64,000 bases of DNA from Sulfotelmatobacter sp050012155 (GTDB lineage: Bacteria > Acidobacteriota > Terriglobia > Terriglobales > Acidobacteriaceae): the NCBI GenBank assembly GCA_050012155.1, contig JBEKHS010000004.1, positions 124,001-188,000 of the forward strand, written 5' to 3'. Both the position numbers and the translations under genes were made by a program. The notes beneath the pieces were generated by a model. It was not told where the DNA came from. It made no database searches and was given only the letters and a program-made list of their open reading frames with translations. Below, one piece after another: positions 54,260 through 62,904 of this stretch (positions within the stretch are counted from its first letter, which is position 1; each line of letters starts with the position of its first letter).

Positions 54260-55240
54260 TTATCGGCAGCAGCAACAGCCACCACACTTGCACGCGCCTC
54301 CGGCTGCGGGTCCGTAGCGGCCAGCGCGGCCAGTGACCGGGCGAGCACCCGTAATTGGGCGGCGCACGATCGATCCCGAGCGTGTCGCATATCCCGGACG
54401 CGCTCCGGCACCCATTCTCAATCCCCGGCCGTAACGGCGACCGTGGCGCAAATGCGGATGGGCGAAGCCGCGACCCATGCGCCGATGGAACTTGCGCTCC
54501 AGATGATTGTGGCGGCGCAGCGCCTGAGCGCGATGTTGCGGAGTGCCCAGCACCCGGCGGGTTTGCCGCGCCAGAGTGCGCACCGCAGTTTGTGGCGTAA
54601 TGCGCACCCCTCGAGCGGCCTTGTGAGCGAGATTGCCCACGGTGCGCCGCGCAATGCCGGGCACGGTCCGCAGCAAGTGTCGCGTCTGGGGATGGCGGTG
54701 CAGCACTTTTGCGACCTTGCCGATTCCCCGCGTCAGGCGAGGCGTGGCTTTGGTCAGAACCTTCGCGATCTTGGGAAGAGCACGCTTTGCCGAAGGCGCG
54801 ATCGCCTTCGCGACTACCGGAAGCAACTTGCTTGCAGCCATTCCGATAAGCGGCAGGAAGTGCTCGGCGGCTTCATCCTCGCTCTCGGATTCTGCCGCGA
54901 GCTCGCCCAGGTGCTCCATCAAGGCATCGGGATAGACTTTGCGGATCGGGCTGCTTTCGTCCTCAAGTTCATCCTCGGATTCGCCTTCCCCTTCGCCGAG
55001 GATGCTGCCGAGAAAGTCTTCCTCTTCGCCTTCGCCAAGAAAGTCTTCGCCTTCTCCCTCGCCGAGGATGCTGCCGAGGAACTCCTCGCCTTCTTCTTCG
55101 CCTTCGCCGAGGATGCTGCCGAGAAAGTCTTCACTCTCACCCAGCAGATCTCCCAGGAAATCCTCGCCCTCCAGTTCGTCTTCCGACTCGTCTTCAAATT
55201 CATCCTCGAGTTCGGCTTCCAGCTCGCTTTCGTACGCCAT
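54260..55240 (-). CDS. Bipolar acidic-basic protein with FLG-LGEGE repeats and Cys-rich tail
   Basis: The ATG at 55240 has AGGAGG seven bases upstream. Residues 1-100 are extremely acidic, starting YESELEAELEDEFED, with about four FLGSILGEGE-type units. Residues 100-135 (SPIRKVYPDALMEHLGELAA) link to a strongly basic helical half (140-315; VPGIARRTVGNLAHKAARG, AVRTLARQTRRVLGTP). The last residues are CKCGGCCCCR. The basic half aligns with its paralogue at 55.3 kb. Not a recognised family. One idea is a stored or self-neutralised polycation released by proteolysis. Confidence 0.75.
   Translation of the reverse strand: MAYESELEAELEDEFEDESEDELEGEDFLGDLLGESEDFLGSILGEGEEEGEEFLGSILGEGEGEDFLGEGEEEDFLGSILGEGEGESEDELEDESSPIRKVYPDALMEHLGELAAESESEDEAAEHFLPLIGMAASKLLPVVAKAIAPSAKRALPKIAKVLTKATPRLTRGIGKVAKVLHRHPQTRHLLRTVPGIARRTVGNLAHKAARGVRITPQTAVRTLARQTRRVLGTPQHRAQALRRHNHLERKFHRRMGRGFAHPHLRHGRRYGRGLRMGAGARPGYATRSGSIVRRPITGARPVTGRAGRYGPAAGGACKCGGCCCCR
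54960..55145 (-). repeat. Short in-frame repeats encoding FLGSILGEGE
   Basis: About four degenerate units containing CCGAGGATGCTGCCGAGAAA (plus strand) encode alternating acidic runs and FLG-S-I/L-LGE blocks. They resemble those at 55.96-56.19 kb. Confidence 0.7.
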
Positions 55241-55290
55241 GGTGCATCCTCCTGCGAAAAGTTGTTCGAACGTAATGGTTGTCCCCGCGA

Positions 55291-56259
55291 CTAGATAACC
55301 GCGCTGCGACGGCGGCGCGCGGCAAAGCGGCCACGCAAGCGGCGCGGACGCCGGTAGGCGCGGCTGACTTTGCGATTGCGCCGCATCGCGACCGCCGCGG
55401 CCTTCGGATTGCCCAGCACACTCCGAATCTGCCGGGCGGCGGTGCGCGCGGCACGCTTCCGGGTAATTTTTCTTCCTTTCGCGGCTTGGCGCTTCAGGCT
55501 CTTCACAGTGCGGCGCATAATAGTCGGGACCGCACGAACGGCAGCGCGCGTGCTGCGCCGGCGACGCAGAATTCGGGTCAGGATTGCGGTGCCGCGAGTG
55601 AGGTGCGGGAGGATGCGGCGCAAGGCGCGACGGTCCCTGGGCGGAATGACGGTGACGGCGGCGGCGCCTGCCATGGCCTCGGCTTCTCCTTCGTGAGCGG
55701 CGTTGCTGGCGGCATCTGCCATCATTTCGGCCAGCGCTTCGTTGTGGGTCAATCCGTGGTTGGCAATCTCGCCGGCTACTTCGGCTTCGCCTTCCTCCTC
55801 GCCTTCATCTTCGTATTCGCCCTCGATTTCGCCTTCACCGAGAGCGCCGGCGGCCATCGATCCCAGTTTGCCGCCGATCGGACCGCCGATTGCGGTGCCC
55901 ACGATCGGAGCGGCGACCTTGGCGACCTTTTTTAAGATGGGAAGCGCCTTTTTTATCAAGTTTCCGAAGAACTGTTCGCTTTCGTCTTCGAGTTCGTCCT
56001 CGCCTTCGCCGAGGATGCCGCCGAGAAAGTCTTCGCTCTCTCCGAGGATGCCACCCAGGAAGTCTTCGCTCTCTCCGAGCAGCCCGCCGAGGAACTCTTC
56101 GCCCTCATCTTCTCCCTCAATCTCATCCTCGCCCTCGTCTTCGCCCTCGCCGAGTATGCCGCCGAGAAAATCTTCGCTTTCTCCTTCATCCTCGCCTTCG
56201 AGCTCGCCCTCGAATTCGTCTTCCAGCTCCAGTTCCAGTTCGCTCTCTTGGTCCGCCAT
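55291..56259 (-). CDS. Bipolar acidic-basic protein with FLGG-LGE repeats and glycine-zipper helix
   Basis: ATG 56259 with GGAGG eight bases upstream is preferred to the longer frame from 56316; it gives 322 residues. The start ESELELELEDEFEGELEGE leads into about four FLGG-I/L-LGE units. A hydrophobic stretch (APIVGTAIGGPIGGKLGSM, near 125) has glycine-zipper spacing that could insert in membranes. A second acidic patch precedes a very Arg/Lys-rich C-terminal half (VPTIMRRTVKSLKRQAAKGRK, RTAARQIRSVLGNP) homologous to the 54.3 kb protein. First gene of the eight-gene cluster. Confidence 0.75.
   Translation of the reverse strand: MADQESELELELEDEFEGELEGEDEGESEDFLGGILGEGEDEGEDEIEGEDEGEEFLGGLLGESEDFLGGILGESEDFLGGILGEGEDELEDESEQFFGNLIKKALPILKKVAKVAAPIVGTAIGGPIGGKLGSMAAGALGEGEIEGEYEDEGEEEGEAEVAGEIANHGLTHNEALAEMMADAASNAAHEGEAEAMAGAAAVTVIPPRDRRALRRILPHLTRGTAILTRILRRRRSTRAAVRAVPTIMRRTVKSLKRQAAKGRKITRKRAARTAARQIRSVLGNPKAAAVAMRRNRKVSRAYRRPRRLRGRFAARRRRSAVI
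55960..56190 (-). repeat. Short in-frame repeats encoding FLGG-I/L-LGE
   Basis: About four units with plus-strand CCGAGGATGCCGCCGAGAAA-like sequence, some adjacent units nearly identical, encode the FLGGILGESED pattern. Confidence 0.7.
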
Positions 56260-56403
56260 TGTCCTGACCTCCTTCCGGTTGATGACGACGTTTGCGAGAG
56301 TAGACCCGGCCATCAAAGCCGTCTAGTCGCATCTTGTAGTGACCTGTTTTCAGTTCGCCGGAATCGGCTCGCTCGAATGTGCGACAACCAGCTCGGAAAA
56401 AAC

Positions 56404-56444
56404 GAGAGAGAGGAAGAAGAAAAAGAAAAAGAAGAAGGAAAAGG
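56404..56444. repeat. 41-base uninterrupted purine run
   Basis: The plus strand is only A and G from 56404 to 56444, between the glutamate decarboxylase gene and the eight-gene operon. On the transcribed minus strand it is a pyrimidine tract. Confidence 0.85.
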
Positions 56445-56506
56445 CGGAGCGGAGTTCGTGCGACTTTTAAATCGGCGAATTCCGGCAGATTCTCTGCGAT
56501 CGCAAT

Positions 56507-57901
56507 CTAGTTGTGGTGATAACCACCCGCGTTTTGCCGAGTGAGGGATTTCGTCGCTGGATGTTTTTCGAAGTGCTGCACCGCGCGCTGCAGATCCTCA
56601 AACAACAATCCGGCAAGATCACGGCTCAAGCCAAGGCGCGAGAGCACACGCTGCACCACCAGATCGCCGCGATGGGGCGGCATGGGATAGGCGGGAACCT
56701 GCCATCCCTTCACGCGAAGCCGATCGGCTAAATCGTACAGCGTGAAACCGCGATCTTCGCCCTTCTTAATTGTCCAGGTGCAGCCGGGAATGCCTCCGCG
56801 GCCGTCATAAATCAAATCGAACATGCCCAGCTTTTTTACCTGATCCGCAAACCATGCCCCAACGTCAGCGCATCCCTGCGTGATTTTTGTATAGCCTTCG
56901 CGTCCCAGGCGAACGAGGTTGTAGTATTGCGAGGCGATCTGTCCTCCCGGCCGTGAGAAGTTCAGAGCGAATGTCGGCATGTTGCCGCCCAGATACTTTA
57001 CGTTAAATATCAAATCTTCCGGCAGATCGCTTGCTTCCCGCCAGACGGCCCAGCCGCATCCCAGCGGAGTCAGCCCGAATTTGTGGCCCGAGGCGTTGAT
57101 CGACTTCACTCGCTGATGGCGAAAATCCCAGACTACGGCGGGATGGATAAAAGGCGCGACGAAGCCGCCGCTGGCTGCATCCACGTGGATAGGAACGTCG
57201 AGTCCCTGCTCTTCTTCCAAATCGTCCAAAGCCGTTGCGACGGCTTCCACCGGCTCGTATTGCAGGGTGTACGTGACGCCGAGCGTAGCCACAACTCCGA
57301 TGGTATTTTCGTCGCAACGTTTCAAAACTTCATCCGGCGACATCAGCAATCTTTTTCCCGCACAGGGAATTTCGCGCAGCTCCACATCGAAGTAACGCGC
57401 AAATTTGTGCCAGCAAATCTGGACCGGTCCGCACACCAGGTTCGGCTTTTCTGTCGACCCTCCGCTCTTCTTTCGTTCCTTGCGCCATCTCTGCTTCATG
57501 GCCAACCCGCCCAGCATCGCCGCCTCACTCGACCCCGTCGTCGAACATCCCAAAGTGTTCGCCGCACTCGGCGAATTCCACAGATCGGCCAGCATGTGAA
57601 CGCACCGCGACTCGAGTTCCGCCATTTGCGGATACTCATCCTTGTCGATCATGTTCTTATCGAGACATTCGTCCATGAGCTTACGAATTTCAGGCTCGAC
57701 CCAGGTTTGGCAAAAGGTGGCGACGTTCTGCCGCGAGTTCCCGTCGAGCAATAACTCATCGTGCACTAACTGGTATGCCGCGGTAGGGTCGGTCTCATGT
57801 TTGGGCAGCCGGTACTTGGGCAAGGGATGGGGGAGAAAGCCGGTACCAAATACTTCGTCATCAAGGCTGGAGAAAATCTCTTCTTTGCGATGAATGGCCA
57901 T
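56507..57901 (-). CDS. gadB: Glutamate decarboxylase
   Basis: The 464-residue product has full GadA/GadB length. It contains LGCSTTGSSEAAMLGG, HVDAASGGFVAPF, and SGHKFGLTPLG with the PLP lysine Lys274 (Lys276 in E. coli). It ends in YHHN, recalling the C-terminal His that closes the active site at neutral pH in E. coli GadB. The enzyme converts glutamate to GABA with proton uptake, the basis of acid resistance. No GABA antiporter (gadC) is in view. It is 247 bases upstream of the bipolar-protein operon, same strand. Confidence 0.95.
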   Translation of the reverse strand: MAIHRKEEIFSSLDDEVFGTGFLPHPLPKYRLPKHETDPTAAYQLVHDELLLDGNSRQNVATFCQTWVEPEIRKLMDECLDKNMIDKDEYPQMAELESRCVHMLADLWNSPSAANTLGCSTTGSSEAAMLGGLAMKQRWRKERKKSGGSTEKPNLVCGPVQICWHKFARYFDVELREIPCAGKRLLMSPDEVLKRCDENTIGVVATLGVTYTLQYEPVEAVATALDDLEEEQGLDVPIHVDAASGGFVAPFIHPAVVWDFRHQRVKSINASGHKFGLTPLGCGWAVWREASDLPEDLIFNVKYLGGNMPTFALNFSRPGGQIASQYYNLVRLGREGYTKITQGCADVGAWFADQVKKLGMFDLIYDGRGGIPGCTWTIKKGEDRGFTLYDLADRLRVKGWQVPAYPMPPHRGDLVVQRVLSRLGLSRDLAGLLFEDLQRAVQHFEKHPATKSLTRQNAGGYHHN

Positions 57902-58423
57902 AGCCTCTCCTCTTGGCTAACGCATTGTCCCGCGCCCAGCCTATCATTTACATACAGCCAGCAGAACCGTAATGCAAATTTCAATTCGCCATCAGAGCAC
58001 TGCACCTCAGGTGTTAAGAATTTGCCGGTACGGAATCTGAGCTGGCAGATTTCCAGAAACGGGCTTAGAGGTAAACAATCCGATCTTCCCGAAGCCAACT
58101 TCCAACAGTCGCCGCCCGGTGCCCTGATTTCTTGGTTCGACATCGCAGTGATTTCGATTATTCGATCACACTATTGAGGCCTAAAGCGTTGGCGATACGC
58201 GGCGAGACATTTGTCGAGGGTCGCGCCAGACCTTGCTGTGCGCAGAACTGGACCCTTTCCACTCTGATCCTCCGTGGGGACGGGCAGCATTAAAGTGGAC
58301 GGGCAATTCCGCCGATGCAAGAGGTTGGTGATGGGAAGCGGGTGTCTTTGCTCACACCACTCGTCCGTTACGCACGATTCATAGGAATAGCCATTACAAC
58401 AACGCGGCACCGGCCTGCGAATA
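57902..58423. other. Divergent intergenic region, no gene recognised
   Basis: About 520 bases between glutamate decarboxylase (minus) and the sensor kinase gene (plus). They should contain both promoters; I can point to no clear operator, terminator or small gene. Confidence 0.5.
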
Positions 58424-60100
58424 ATGAGAGACACGCCAATCCAGCTTCTTCTAATAGAAGACAATTCTCCGGACGTTCGCTTGCTGCGGGAGATGCTCAG
58501 TCGACAGGCACCGGGCAAGTTCGCGTTAGTCGAAGTCGGATCGATGAGAGACGCCGAGAGCCACCTCGCGGCGAATGCCGCGGACATTATCCTGCTCGAC
58601 TTGGGGCTGCCGGACGCGCAGGGACTAGAGGTGGTGCGGCGCGCGCACGCAGCTGCGCCTCGTACCCCTCTGGTGGTGCTGACTGGATGCGACGACGAAC
58701 TGATGGCCGATGAGGCTTTGCGAGAGGGTGCCCAGGATTTTCTGGTCAAAGGCAAAATCGATACACCAGAGCTGCTCCGAGCCATACGCTATTCCACTCA
58801 GCGCGTGAAAGCGGAACTTGAAATGCAGCAGGCCCGAGACGAGGCGGAAACTGCCAGTCGTGTGAAGGGCGAACTCCTCGCCGAGCTGAAGGCTGCTTAC
58901 GCGGAAACCGAACTGTTCCTGCGCTCCATCCCTTCCATCGTGATCGGAATTGATCCCCAGGGCCACATCACTCGCTGGAACCTGACCGCGACTAATACCT
59001 TTGGGCTCGATGACAGCAGCGTTCACGGCCGAGGTATTGAGGACTGCGGAATCCGATGGCTGCGTCCCGAGATGAAAGCGGAAATTACGCGCTGGCTGAC
59101 AACCGAGTCTTTCTATCGTTGTGACAATCTCCCCTACGAACGGGACAGCAAGATGCGGCTATTGGGTTTGTCTGTTTTACGCATCCCGGCGGAGAGCACC
59201 GATCAAACGGGATTCATCATCACCGGGGCCGACATCACAGAACGCATGGGCCTGGAATTGCAGCTTCGGCAGGCGCAAAAACTCGAGGGCATTGGTCAAC
59301 TGGCCGCCGGCATCGCGCATGAGATCAACACTCCGACACAATTCGTCGGGGATAACATCCGGTTTTTGAAAGATTCCTGGGGCCCGGTCGCGGAATTTCT
59401 CGACTTCTGCGGAACGGTGCAATCCGAATGCGCCATCGGCCCGGTTTCACCCGAACATCTTCTACGCTTTTGCGAACTCCACCAGAAGTGCGATCTGGAA
59501 TACCTGTCGGAACATATTCCGAAGGCCATCGATCTGTGCCTGGAAGGAGTAAAGCGTATCGCCAAGATCGTGAAAGGATTTAAAGAATTTTCCCATCCCG
59601 GTTCGGAGGAAAAGCGTGCCATTGACCTTAACCATGCGATAGAAACCACAATTTCAGTGGCGCGACACGAATGGAAATATTGCGCCGACCTAGTTACCGC
59701 TCTCGACAACGACCTGCCCCTGGTCCCGTGCCTGGTCGGCGAATTCAACCAGGTAATGCTGAACTTGATCGTCAACGCTGCCCACGCCATCAGCAGCGCA
59801 GCCGAAAAGAATGGCACAGGGAAAGGCACCATCACGATCAGCACGCGGCGGGAAGGCGAATGGGTCGAGGTCACAGTAGCCGACACTGGCACTGGCATAC
59901 CGGTTGAAATACGCTCCCGAGTCTTCGAGCCTTTTTTCACGACGAAAGAAGTGGGCAAAGGCACCGGGCAGGGGTTGGCGCTGGCGCACGCTGCCATTGT
60001 CAACCGCCATCAGGGCCAGCTCTGGTTTGAAAGTGAACTGGAGCAAGGAACCACCTTCATCATTCGGCTTCCGCTGGAGATGGGAACTCCCCGGCCATGA
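58424..60100 (+). CDS. Hybrid sensor: receiver-PAS-histidine kinase
   Basis: The 558-residue soluble protein starts with a receiver domain (LLLIEDNSPD, phospho-acceptor Asp59 in LLDLGLPD, LVKGKID). A coiled linker (130-165) and a PAS domain (about 165-280; IPSIVIGIDPQGHITRWN) follow. The kinase has H-box AGIAHEINTP (His299), N-box NLIVNAAHAI and G-boxes DTGTGIP and GKGTGQGLALA. An N-terminal receiver suggests it is controlled by another kinase. Its stop overlaps the next start by four bases (ATGA). Confidence 0.9.
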   Translation: MRDTPIQLLLIEDNSPDVRLLREMLSRQAPGKFALVEVGSMRDAESHLAANAADIILLDLGLPDAQGLEVVRRAHAAAPRTPLVVLTGCDDELMADEALREGAQDFLVKGKIDTPELLRAIRYSTQRVKAELEMQQARDEAETASRVKGELLAELKAAYAETELFLRSIPSIVIGIDPQGHITRWNLTATNTFGLDDSSVHGRGIEDCGIRWLRPEMKAEITRWLTTESFYRCDNLPYERDSKMRLLGLSVLRIPAESTDQTGFIITGADITERMGLELQLRQAQKLEGIGQLAAGIAHEINTPTQFVGDNIRFLKDSWGPVAEFLDFCGTVQSECAIGPVSPEHLLRFCELHQKCDLEYLSEHIPKAIDLCLEGVKRIAKIVKGFKEFSHPGSEEKRAIDLNHAIETTISVARHEWKYCADLVTALDNDLPLVPCLVGEFNQVMLNLIVNAAHAISSAAEKNGTGKGTITISTRREGEWVEVTVADTGTGIPVEIRSRVFEPFFTTKEVGKGTGQGLALAHAAIVNRHQGQLWFESELEQGTTFIIRLPLEMGTPRP

Positions 60101-61308
60101 ATAAGCGAATCCTGTTTGTCGACGATGAGCCCATGATTCTGCAGGGCATCCAGCACAGCCTGCGCGGCATGCGCGCCGAGTGGGAAGTGGAACTCGCCGG
60201 CAGCGGGGCCCAAGCCCTGGAGACGATGGCGCAAACCCCGTTCGACGTGGTGATCACGGACATGCGCATGCCGGAGATGGACGGCGCCCAATTGCTGGAC
60301 TTGGTCAAGGCCAAGTTTCCCCGCACGGTGCGCATTATTCTTTCTGGGCAATCGGACCGCGAGACCGTTTTGCGCTCGGTGGGCCCCAGCCATCAGTATC
60401 TTTCCAAGCCCTGTGATCTCGATGAACTCAAACAAAGGCTGATCCGCGCTTTTGCCTTGCGCGACATGCTTAACGATACTCACTTGAAGGATGTCATCGG
60501 CCGGCTGAATACCGTCCCCAGCCCTCCCGCAATCTACGTCGCGGTGACCGAGGCCCTTCGATCTCCAGAAACCCCGATCACAAAAATAGCCGACCTCATC
60601 GCCCAGGACATGGGCATGTGCGCCAAAGTGCTGCAGTTGGCCAACTCCGCGTTTTTTGGGCTCTCTTCTCAAGTTTCCAACCCGCAGCAGGCCGTCAGCC
60701 TGATCGGCGTCGAAAATCTGAAGGCGCTGGTTCTCAGCGTGCAAGTGTTTTCCGATCTCGGAGGCCATCTCACCCAGGACTTGGGCTTCCTGTGGCACCA
60801 CAGCATGACCACCGCGAGTTTCGCTAAAGCCATTGCGCGCGTAGAGCGGTCGTCTGACGGAGTCATGGATGATGCTTTCACCGCCGGTCTGTTGCACGAT
60901 GTGGGGCGGCTGGTTCTGGCCTGCGCTTTCGGAGCGGAATATCAGCAGGTTCTGAAGCGGACCGAGGAGCCCGGAGTCCTGCTGGCGCAGTGTGAAGGGG
61001 ATGCATTTGGTTGCACTCACAATGGAGTGGGCGCATATCTGCTCGGGCTATGGGGGCTGACCGACTCAATCGTCGAAGCCGTTGCCTGGCACCACCAGCC
61101 GGCGCAGGCCGAACCCGCATCATTTTCCGCGCTGATCGCCGTACATGCCGCCGATTACTACGATAACCAGTTACACGTTCATCCGCCTTCGGACGAAACT
61201 TCGGTGATGGATGAACTTCTTTTGACTCAACTCGGACTCCAACAACAACTAGTACCGTGGGAGAAAGCTTGTCGGGAAGTTGCCTCTCGGAGTGGAACCA
61301 ATGCCTGA
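60097..61308 (+). CDS. Response regulator with HDOD output domain
   Basis: The 403-residue protein has a receiver (FVDDEP, Asp55 in ITDMRMPEMDG, Lys in YLSKPCD) followed by an HDOD domain (about 135-335; VPSPPAIYVAV, LIAQDMGMCAKVLQLANSAFFG, AVSLIGVENLKALVLS, LLHDVGRLVLA). HDOD proteins are non-enzymatic signalling relays. Cotranscribed with and probably phosphorylated by the overlapping kinase. Confidence 0.92.
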   Translation: MNKRILFVDDEPMILQGIQHSLRGMRAEWEVELAGSGAQALETMAQTPFDVVITDMRMPEMDGAQLLDLVKAKFPRTVRIILSGQSDRETVLRSVGPSHQYLSKPCDLDELKQRLIRAFALRDMLNDTHLKDVIGRLNTVPSPPAIYVAVTEALRSPETPITKIADLIAQDMGMCAKVLQLANSAFFGLSSQVSNPQQAVSLIGVENLKALVLSVQVFSDLGGHLTQDLGFLWHHSMTTASFAKAIARVERSSDGVMDDAFTAGLLHDVGRLVLACAFGAEYQQVLKRTEEPGVLLAQCEGDAFGCTHNGVGAYLLGLWGLTDSIVEAVAWHHQPAQAEPASFSALIAVHAADYYDNQLHVHPPSDETSVMDELLLTQLGLQQQLVPWEKACREVASRSGTNA

Positions 61309-62461
61309 AAAAATTCTTATGGTGGACGACGAAGAGGGCGTGCTGCTGGGATATCAGCGCATGTTCCGCAACGAATTTCAAATCGACACTGCACCCGGCG
61401 GAGCGGCGGCCATGACCGCACTGGAAACCACCGGGCCCTATGCCGTTGTGGTCTCTGACATGCGAATGCCGGAAATGGATGGCACCCAGTTATTGAGAAA
61501 GGTCAAGGTGCTCGCGCCCGATACCATTCGCATCATGCTGACCGGCGATGACGATGTCCGTAATGCGGTGAGCGCAGTCAATGAAGGGAGCATTTTCCGC
61601 TTTCTGACCAAGCCCTGCAACAAAGAAATCTTAGGCAAAGCCTTGACTGCGGGATTGATGCAGTATCGGCTGCTCACGGCGGAGAAGGACTTACTGGAAA
61701 ACACCCTGCAAGGCAGCATCCAGGTGCTCACCGAAGTGTTGAGCCTGGTCAACCCAACGGCATTCGGCCGGGCGCTGCGGGTCCGCCGCTACATCCATCA
61801 GGTGGCTACGCGGATGGCTCTGGCCAGCCCATGGAGATTTGAAGTGGCGGCCATGATGTCGCAGTTGGGATGCGTTACCTTGCACCCGGAAACTATCGAA
61901 GCGGTCTATGCCGGCCGGACGCTTCCGCCGGACGAACAAGCGCGATTTGACGCTCACCCCGGCGTGGCTCGCGACTTGCTATCAAAAATTCCCCGGATGG
62001 AACCGATCGCCTGGATGATTGCCCACCAAAATGACTCGGTGCCGGTCGCAGGCGACGTCGCGAAGGTGGCCACGGCCGACATGCGTCTGGGAGCCAACAT
62101 GCTGCGGGCCACCCTGGCTTTTGACGATCTGGTAACTAAGGGTCTCTCCCAGAGCGAGGCCGCAAGCCGCCTGTCGCGGCAGCACGCCGATTTCGATCCC
62201 CGAATCTTTCAGGCACTGGTCGAGCTCGATGCCGGGAAAGGCAAGACGGAGGTTCGCTCCTGCGATATTGCGGAGTTGATCCCCTACGACATGGTTCTTG
62301 AGGAAGAGCTGCGCACCAAGACCGGCATGTTGCTGGTGGCCAAAGGGCAGGACATTACTCCGACACTCATCCTGAAGCTAAAGAATTTTCTGGAGAAAGG
62401 AGCGATCGGCCGCAAAGTCGCGATTTCCGCCAAGAACCGGGCCAAAGCCGCGACTGCGTAA
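61301..62461 (+). CDS. Response regulator with degenerate HD-type output domain
   Basis: ATG 61301 (GGAG eight bases upstream, overlapping the previous gene by 8 bases) gives 386 residues. The receiver has MVDDEEG, Asp53 in VSDMRMPEMDG and FLTKPCN. The output region resembles an HD-GYP/RpfG domain (VRRYIHQVATRMA, FEVAAMMSQLG, ARFDAHPGVARDLLSKIPRMEPIAWMIAHQND), but the HD dyad reads SQ and no GYP is present, so cyclic-di-GMP hydrolysis is unlikely. A C-terminal domain (about 300-386) follows. Confidence 0.85.
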   Translation: MPEKILMVDDEEGVLLGYQRMFRNEFQIDTAPGGAAAMTALETTGPYAVVVSDMRMPEMDGTQLLRKVKVLAPDTIRIMLTGDDDVRNAVSAVNEGSIFRFLTKPCNKEILGKALTAGLMQYRLLTAEKDLLENTLQGSIQVLTEVLSLVNPTAFGRALRVRRYIHQVATRMALASPWRFEVAAMMSQLGCVTLHPETIEAVYAGRTLPPDEQARFDAHPGVARDLLSKIPRMEPIAWMIAHQNDSVPVAGDVAKVATADMRLGANMLRATLAFDDLVTKGLSQSEAASRLSRQHADFDPRIFQALVELDAGKGKTEVRSCDIAELIPYDMVLEEELRTKTGMLLVAKGQDITPTLILKLKNFLEKGAIGRKVAISAKNRAKAATA

Positions 62462-62904
62462 CTGCTTCAACGGAAGAATGGCCGAGCCGTGCAGACATGC
62501 TTTTTCTCTTACTCTCGTCTCGCGGCGGCTCCCAATTGGGAGCCGTCCCAAAGTGGAATTGGCCGCGTGGGTTTCAGGAGTTTATCGTGTCGGATCGACG
62601 GTGCTTTCGGCGCATACTAGCCCTATCGCCAGTAGGCAACTGTCCGTATCTCAACCACAAGCCCAGCGCCCCTACTCGAAGTAGAAACCTCGAAACCTGG
62701 GGTGTTCAAACATGGGGCATACTACAAAGTCAGGTGAAATGACGACCGCATCCCAACTGGATCGGAAGGTACAACCCGCTCTCGCTGCCGCCATTCCGAC
62801 CTTTTTTGTCGTCGGCGCGATGTCTTATCGCGGCACGGTCGTATCCAATCAAAATCGCAAGCGGGTGGGGCGCGTGTCGCCTTGCGGTGGTCTGGGGAGG
62901 CTCG
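62462..62904. other. Intergenic region with a 20-bp perfect palindrome
   Basis: No convincing gene. CGGCTCCCAATTGGGAGCCG (62526-62545) is a perfect palindrome that would fold as an 8-bp stem with a 4-base loop. No U-run follows, so it is an operator or a weak terminator after the three-gene operon. Confidence 0.55.

Noticed and set aside
54960..56190. Plus-strand Ser/Pro-rich frames opposite the acidic repeats
   Set aside because: Low-complexity shadows of Glu/Asp codon runs; the minus-strand frames have strong ribosome-binding sites and paralogous C-terminal domains.
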